Source: Trogon surrucura
Taxonomy: Eukaryota > Chordata > Aves > Trogoniformes > Trogonidae
Direction of reading: 5' to 3'
Length of the DNA: 64,000 nucleotides
Assembly (NCBI GenBank): GCA_020746105.1
Contig: CM036618.1
Span: forward strand, 94,916,122-94,980,121
Program-made: the position numbers and the translations under genes
Shown: piece by piece, positions 60,542 to 64,000 of the stretch
How the letters are laid out: each line of letters begins with the position of its first letter
Position numbering within the stretch: position 1 is the stretch's first letter
Notes under the pieces: generated by a model
Database searches by the model: none
Seen by the model: only the letters and a program-made list of their open reading frames with translations
What the model was told of the DNA's origin: nothing

Positions 60542-61413
60542 CTAGACCCTTGAGAAGTCTCCCCTCTGCCCACCTGTCTTACTAAGCAACTTCACCTCTT
60601 CAATCACAATGTCATGAGTAACTGCTTTGCACATGTCATACACAGTCAGGGCAGCCAGGCTGGCAGCTGTTAGAGCTTCCATCTCCACACCTGTCCTCCC
60701 CCAGGTCTGACAGGAGCTGTGAATCACCACTGCGTATCTGGTCTCATCCAGGCTCAGAGACACCTCAACATGGTTGAGAGGGAGGTTGTGACACAACGGG
60801 ATCAACTGGCTGGTCAGCTTGGCTCCCTGAATTCCTGCAATCTGGGCTACTGCCAGCACATCCCCTTTCTTCATCTGATTCTGCCTCACCATCCCAAATG
60901 CCTTCTCACCCAAGCGGACCACAGCACCAGCAACAGCACTTCTTCTTGAATCTGGCTTCCCTCCAACATCAACCATGGTGGCCCGTCCTTCCTCATCTGT
61001 GTGAGTCAAGTTGTCAGAGGCACGAGGTACCTTGGTCTGAGATCCTGAATCCCTGGCACAGACTTCAGATCCTGGATTTGTCCCTTTGGACTGACAGTCC
61101 ACAGAAACTTGGCCGACAGGAGAAGCCTCAAGGCACTTTGTGTCAAACATGGAGTTTGGATCCTTCTGGAAGTCAGAGAAGCCTCTGAGCTGGGTTTGCA
61201 GAATTCCTGTTGTTATGTGCCACTGTTGCTCTGGGTGAGATCCTGGCAGTAAAAGTTGTCCTGTAAGCTTATTTTTCACTAATGCTTTTCCCATTTGTTT
61301 GGGTAAACTTGCTCTCAAAGTCAGCCAATGGCTAAATGTGTGGCCCCACTGTTTTGAATTTGGGGGATTCCGTAGGGCATCTTGGCATAGTGGGAATGAC
61401 ATCAGTGCAGGCT
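60542..61413 (-). CDS. MOCS1: MOCS1 last exon: MoaC-like MOCS1B domain (cyclic pyranopterin monophosphate synthase)
   Basis: The minus-strand exon begins after a strong acceptor (TTTTTTTCCTCCAG, rc of 61414-61427) and runs to TAG at 60542-60544. The frame is AG, CCT, GCA, CTG, then an ATG opening 286 residues. Residues 1-130 are a poorly conserved linker. Residues 131-284 are a full MoaC domain: LTHTDEEGRATMVDVGGKPD, QMKKGDVLAVAQIAGIQGAK, LIPLCHNLP, GVEMEALTAAS, YDMCKAVTHDIVIEEVKLL, KTGGQRGDF. The MoaC active-site residues are all present: Lys178/179, His205, Glu240 and Glu242, Asp256, Lys259. MOCS1A (radical-SAM, MoaA-like) and MOCS1B together convert GTP to cyclic pyranopterin monophosphate, the first step of molybdenum cofactor synthesis, in mitochondria. 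The gene is known to give bicistronic and fused splice forms; the incoming frame here is open through the ATG, which allows a fusion. MOCS1A exons lie beyond the window. Confidence 0.97.
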
Positions 61414-64000
61414 CTGGAGGAAAAAAAGAAAAGCAACATGAGAATACATCTTACTAACCGGAAAGCTAAGTCTGTAGTAGCTGCAAACACTGTCAGAGCA
61501 CTGGCTTGGACTTTCTGTACTGCAAAAAACTCAATAAGCCTGTGGACATCTCTTCTTGAGCTCTTTCTCTCCTCCCTTATCAGGTCTTTGAATTTGCTGC
61601 TTTCTTATTATGAACTCTAACACTCAAACCCCTTATTTCAAGATCCCTGACCAGAAAAAAAAACAACTTGCTTTCAAAAAATATCAACACATTGAGAAAG
61701 CAACCAAGAAAAAGCAAGTTGCAGCATCTTGTCATCCTTTTCAGATTGTCTTTCGAAAGCTGGCAGGGTTGACAGGAAATTCTTGCATTCAGATTCTCAG
61801 CTCTGCCTTTCCAAACACCTTCCTCTCAGCACAGGTGGCTGCACTTCCTGCTTTCGTCTCCTTCTGCAGGGAAGGGTCACACCAGCACTTGAGGACAGCA
61901 GGGACCAGAAGCACCACATCTGCACCTGCACTGTCTACAAGCTCAGAGAGTGACTCTGCGATGGGAACCTCACTTATTGCTGCCAGTTCTTACCACAATA
62001 ACGACAGCTGAAGTTTAAGCACTGGAAAAAAACATGCTCCCCTCATTGACAGATAGATTTTAAAATCTACTCAGAAGAATGTTCCAAGTTGAGCTGGCAG
62101 AGCTTCCAGCTGGCAGAGAGATAGTAAGCCCTCCTGCCCCTTTTCACCATTTAATCCCTTGGTTTTGGCAGTTGCAAGGGGCTAAATGCCAAGAATCAAG
62201 ACAGAAGGAGTCTTTTTCACACAAAAGTAGTGATGTAAGTAAGAGAAAAGAGTATAGTGGTAAGTGGTTAAGCCCTAGTTTAACAGTCTCATTGATAAGC
62301 ATGTTCCTCTTTTTCTGGAGCTCCTGATCTCTATACTTGGAGAAACCTGGAATTAGGTTTTGCTCCATAACCTCCTTTGGTAGCTGTGGTATTTGAGGAC
62401 TCCCTTACTGATGGGTTTTTCAAACTGCCCACAGGTGAATCAAAGCAGCTTCTCAGACTATCTGCACCTTGCTGAGCTCCTCTGCTGCCCTGAGCTACAG
62501 GTATCGCCGTGGACCGGCTGTCCACATGACAATAATAGACACGGTGTGGAAAACCCACTGGGTGTGGCCTCTCCTGCTCCCCTTTTAAAAAACCAAACCA
62601 ACCAATCTCTTCCTTGTTAGTCCCAGCCTCTGCTATAACAAGACTGATGCACTTAGCACCTATCTCATCCAGAGCACCCTCCAGACAGTGACGTGAAAAA
62701 GTGCCTATTACTGAAGCTTAAATCAACCATAGATTTCCTGATTATTCTTTGAAATCACAGCAATAATCTAAATTCAGGCAAAGGCCCTTTTTGATCTACA
62801 ACTCATGGCCTATCCATTAAAGTTAACATTCCTGCAAGCTTAATGGTAATTTATTTGCCCTCAGAGGAATTGAAATAAATGGACATAAATGTTTTCTGCT
62901 TTGGAAGAGCACAGAAAATTACGCTTATTCCTCCTTTTTTTTTCAATCTCTCTTTATACAGCAGGGCCTAACCTGAATATTTCTTTTAAAATCCAGGAAC
63001 TCAAAAGTACGCTGTTCTTCTGGAGTCCCTGATTAAAACTGAAGCTAAACCCCTGGAAAGGTGTCTTGTCTTCAGGAGAAGCTGGACTGCAGAGGCAAGC
63101 AACTACTTAGTTCCACAGGCTGAACACACGAGTGGGACCGTGAAAGAGAAATACTGTTTGCTCAGCTAGGTAAGTAAAAAACACAAACAGCAATGCCTAC
63201 AGAGCACCTTTGCTTTTCCTCACTACCTACATTTTCTTCAAGTTGTACCTGGTCATCTCAATTGCTCGTATACCTACAAAAAGAATAGATAATGGTTTTC
63301 TACAGCACTATATATAACACCACAGAAACCAGCTGACAAACTCCGCCTCCTTATATTCTATTACTGTGCCTGAAGTCTTCTTGTGAAGTTTCATTGTGTT
63401 TGCTTCCAACTAGCACAATCTTGGCCTGAGGGGAGGTGGAGGGGGGAGAAAGTAGGAGACACTTAATTTGAGGAGGAAATTCCCATAACTGAAGTGAACC
63501 TATGAGGAGAACAACCTGCCAAAAGGAATATTTTGATTAAGGAAAAAGGGATGCGAACCATATAGCAAAGGATCAGACAAGAGCAATGCAGGGAAGAAGC
63601 CAGGTTTGGCTTACTGAGACTAGCAAAACCAATTAGTGATTTCCACAGCATTCATTAAGTTTCATTAAATTAATTCCATACACTCTCCCCTCCCTGACTG
63701 CCTGCATGCCAGCATTATTTGAAATAATTCAAACCACAATTAGGAAATCTCCTAATGATTTGCCATGTGTCACAGTGGGATACTCTCCACTCATCTCCAG
63801 TCTCTCAACTGACGTGGTGACTGCCAGCAGCAAGTCTCAAAGGGACATGGAACAGCTGGGGGAGGACCTGGACAGGCTCCCTCTTTTACTTTGTATTGGA
63901 CAATGTTAAAGCACTTTTTGAAAGGAAATTTGATGCATCTGATCTGTAGACATCCAAACTTGCTATGAATGCTAACTTGGGAATGTGAGAATTCTTTCAA
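61414..64000 (-). other. MOCS1: MOCS1 intron (partial)
   Basis: Reading the minus strand, I searched for the C-terminal MOCS1A motifs (the KKKQHAGMF-type segment and the terminal Gly-Gly) and did not find them. Short ORFs here (for example 62331-62558 and 63791-64000 on the minus strand) have no recognisable similarity. The upstream MOCS1 exon is therefore expected beyond position 64000 or is too short to recognise. Confidence 0.55.

Noticed and set aside
61610..62011. 133-codon plus-strand ORF and its open minus-strand frame next to the MOCS1 exon, considered as a MOCS1A exon.
   Set aside because: Neither strand shows MoaA motifs, and the possible minus-strand splice pair near 61990-62020 would give an exon of about 28 nt with no matching residues.

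Overview
This window is vertebrate genomic DNA, most probably from a bird. The evidence is twofold. Coding sequence occurs only as short exons with GT/AG boundaries inside long introns. The interspersed repeats are CR1 LINE 3' ends, including ones ending in the ATTCTATG-type tail typical of avian genomes, plus older amniote-type CR1 fragments. There is no operon, CRISPR array, plasmid, phage or bacterial signal.

Positions 3132-39815 (+) carry the 3' half of DAAM2, the formin 'dishevelled-associated activator of morphogenesis 2'. I resolved eleven constitutive coding exons. They splice in frame to 450 residues plus a stop codon and cover the FH2 domain from the end of the lasso/linker, the C-terminal coiled region and the DAD autoregulatory tail. 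The N-terminal GBD/DID half and the proline-rich FH1 lie upstream of the window. DAAM2 rather than DAAM1 is supported by paralog-specific stretches ([40 protein letters not shown]) and by the neighbouring MOCS1.

The most interesting item is an unlisted 33-nt exon at 5951-5983. It is phase 0/0 and encodes DLLTNPSSCKQ. It sits in the intron between the first two exons, has good splice sites, and has three UGC motifs packed just before its acceptor. It looks like a neural-type microexon that lengthens the FH2 linker.

DAAM2 is followed by a long probable 3' UTR, possibly reaching about 45.68 kb. Next comes a GC-richer intergenic stretch with no gene I recognise. It does contain a small, well-formed coding-exon candidate at 47175-47271 with a plausible upstream promoter and donor site.

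At 60542-61413 (-) lies the last exon of MOCS1. It encodes the complete MoaC-like MOCS1B domain (cyclic pyranopterin monophosphate synthase, molybdenum cofactor synthesis). DAAM2 and MOCS1 are therefore tail to tail, as I recall them in mammals. The MOCS1A exons are not visible and should lie beyond position 64000.
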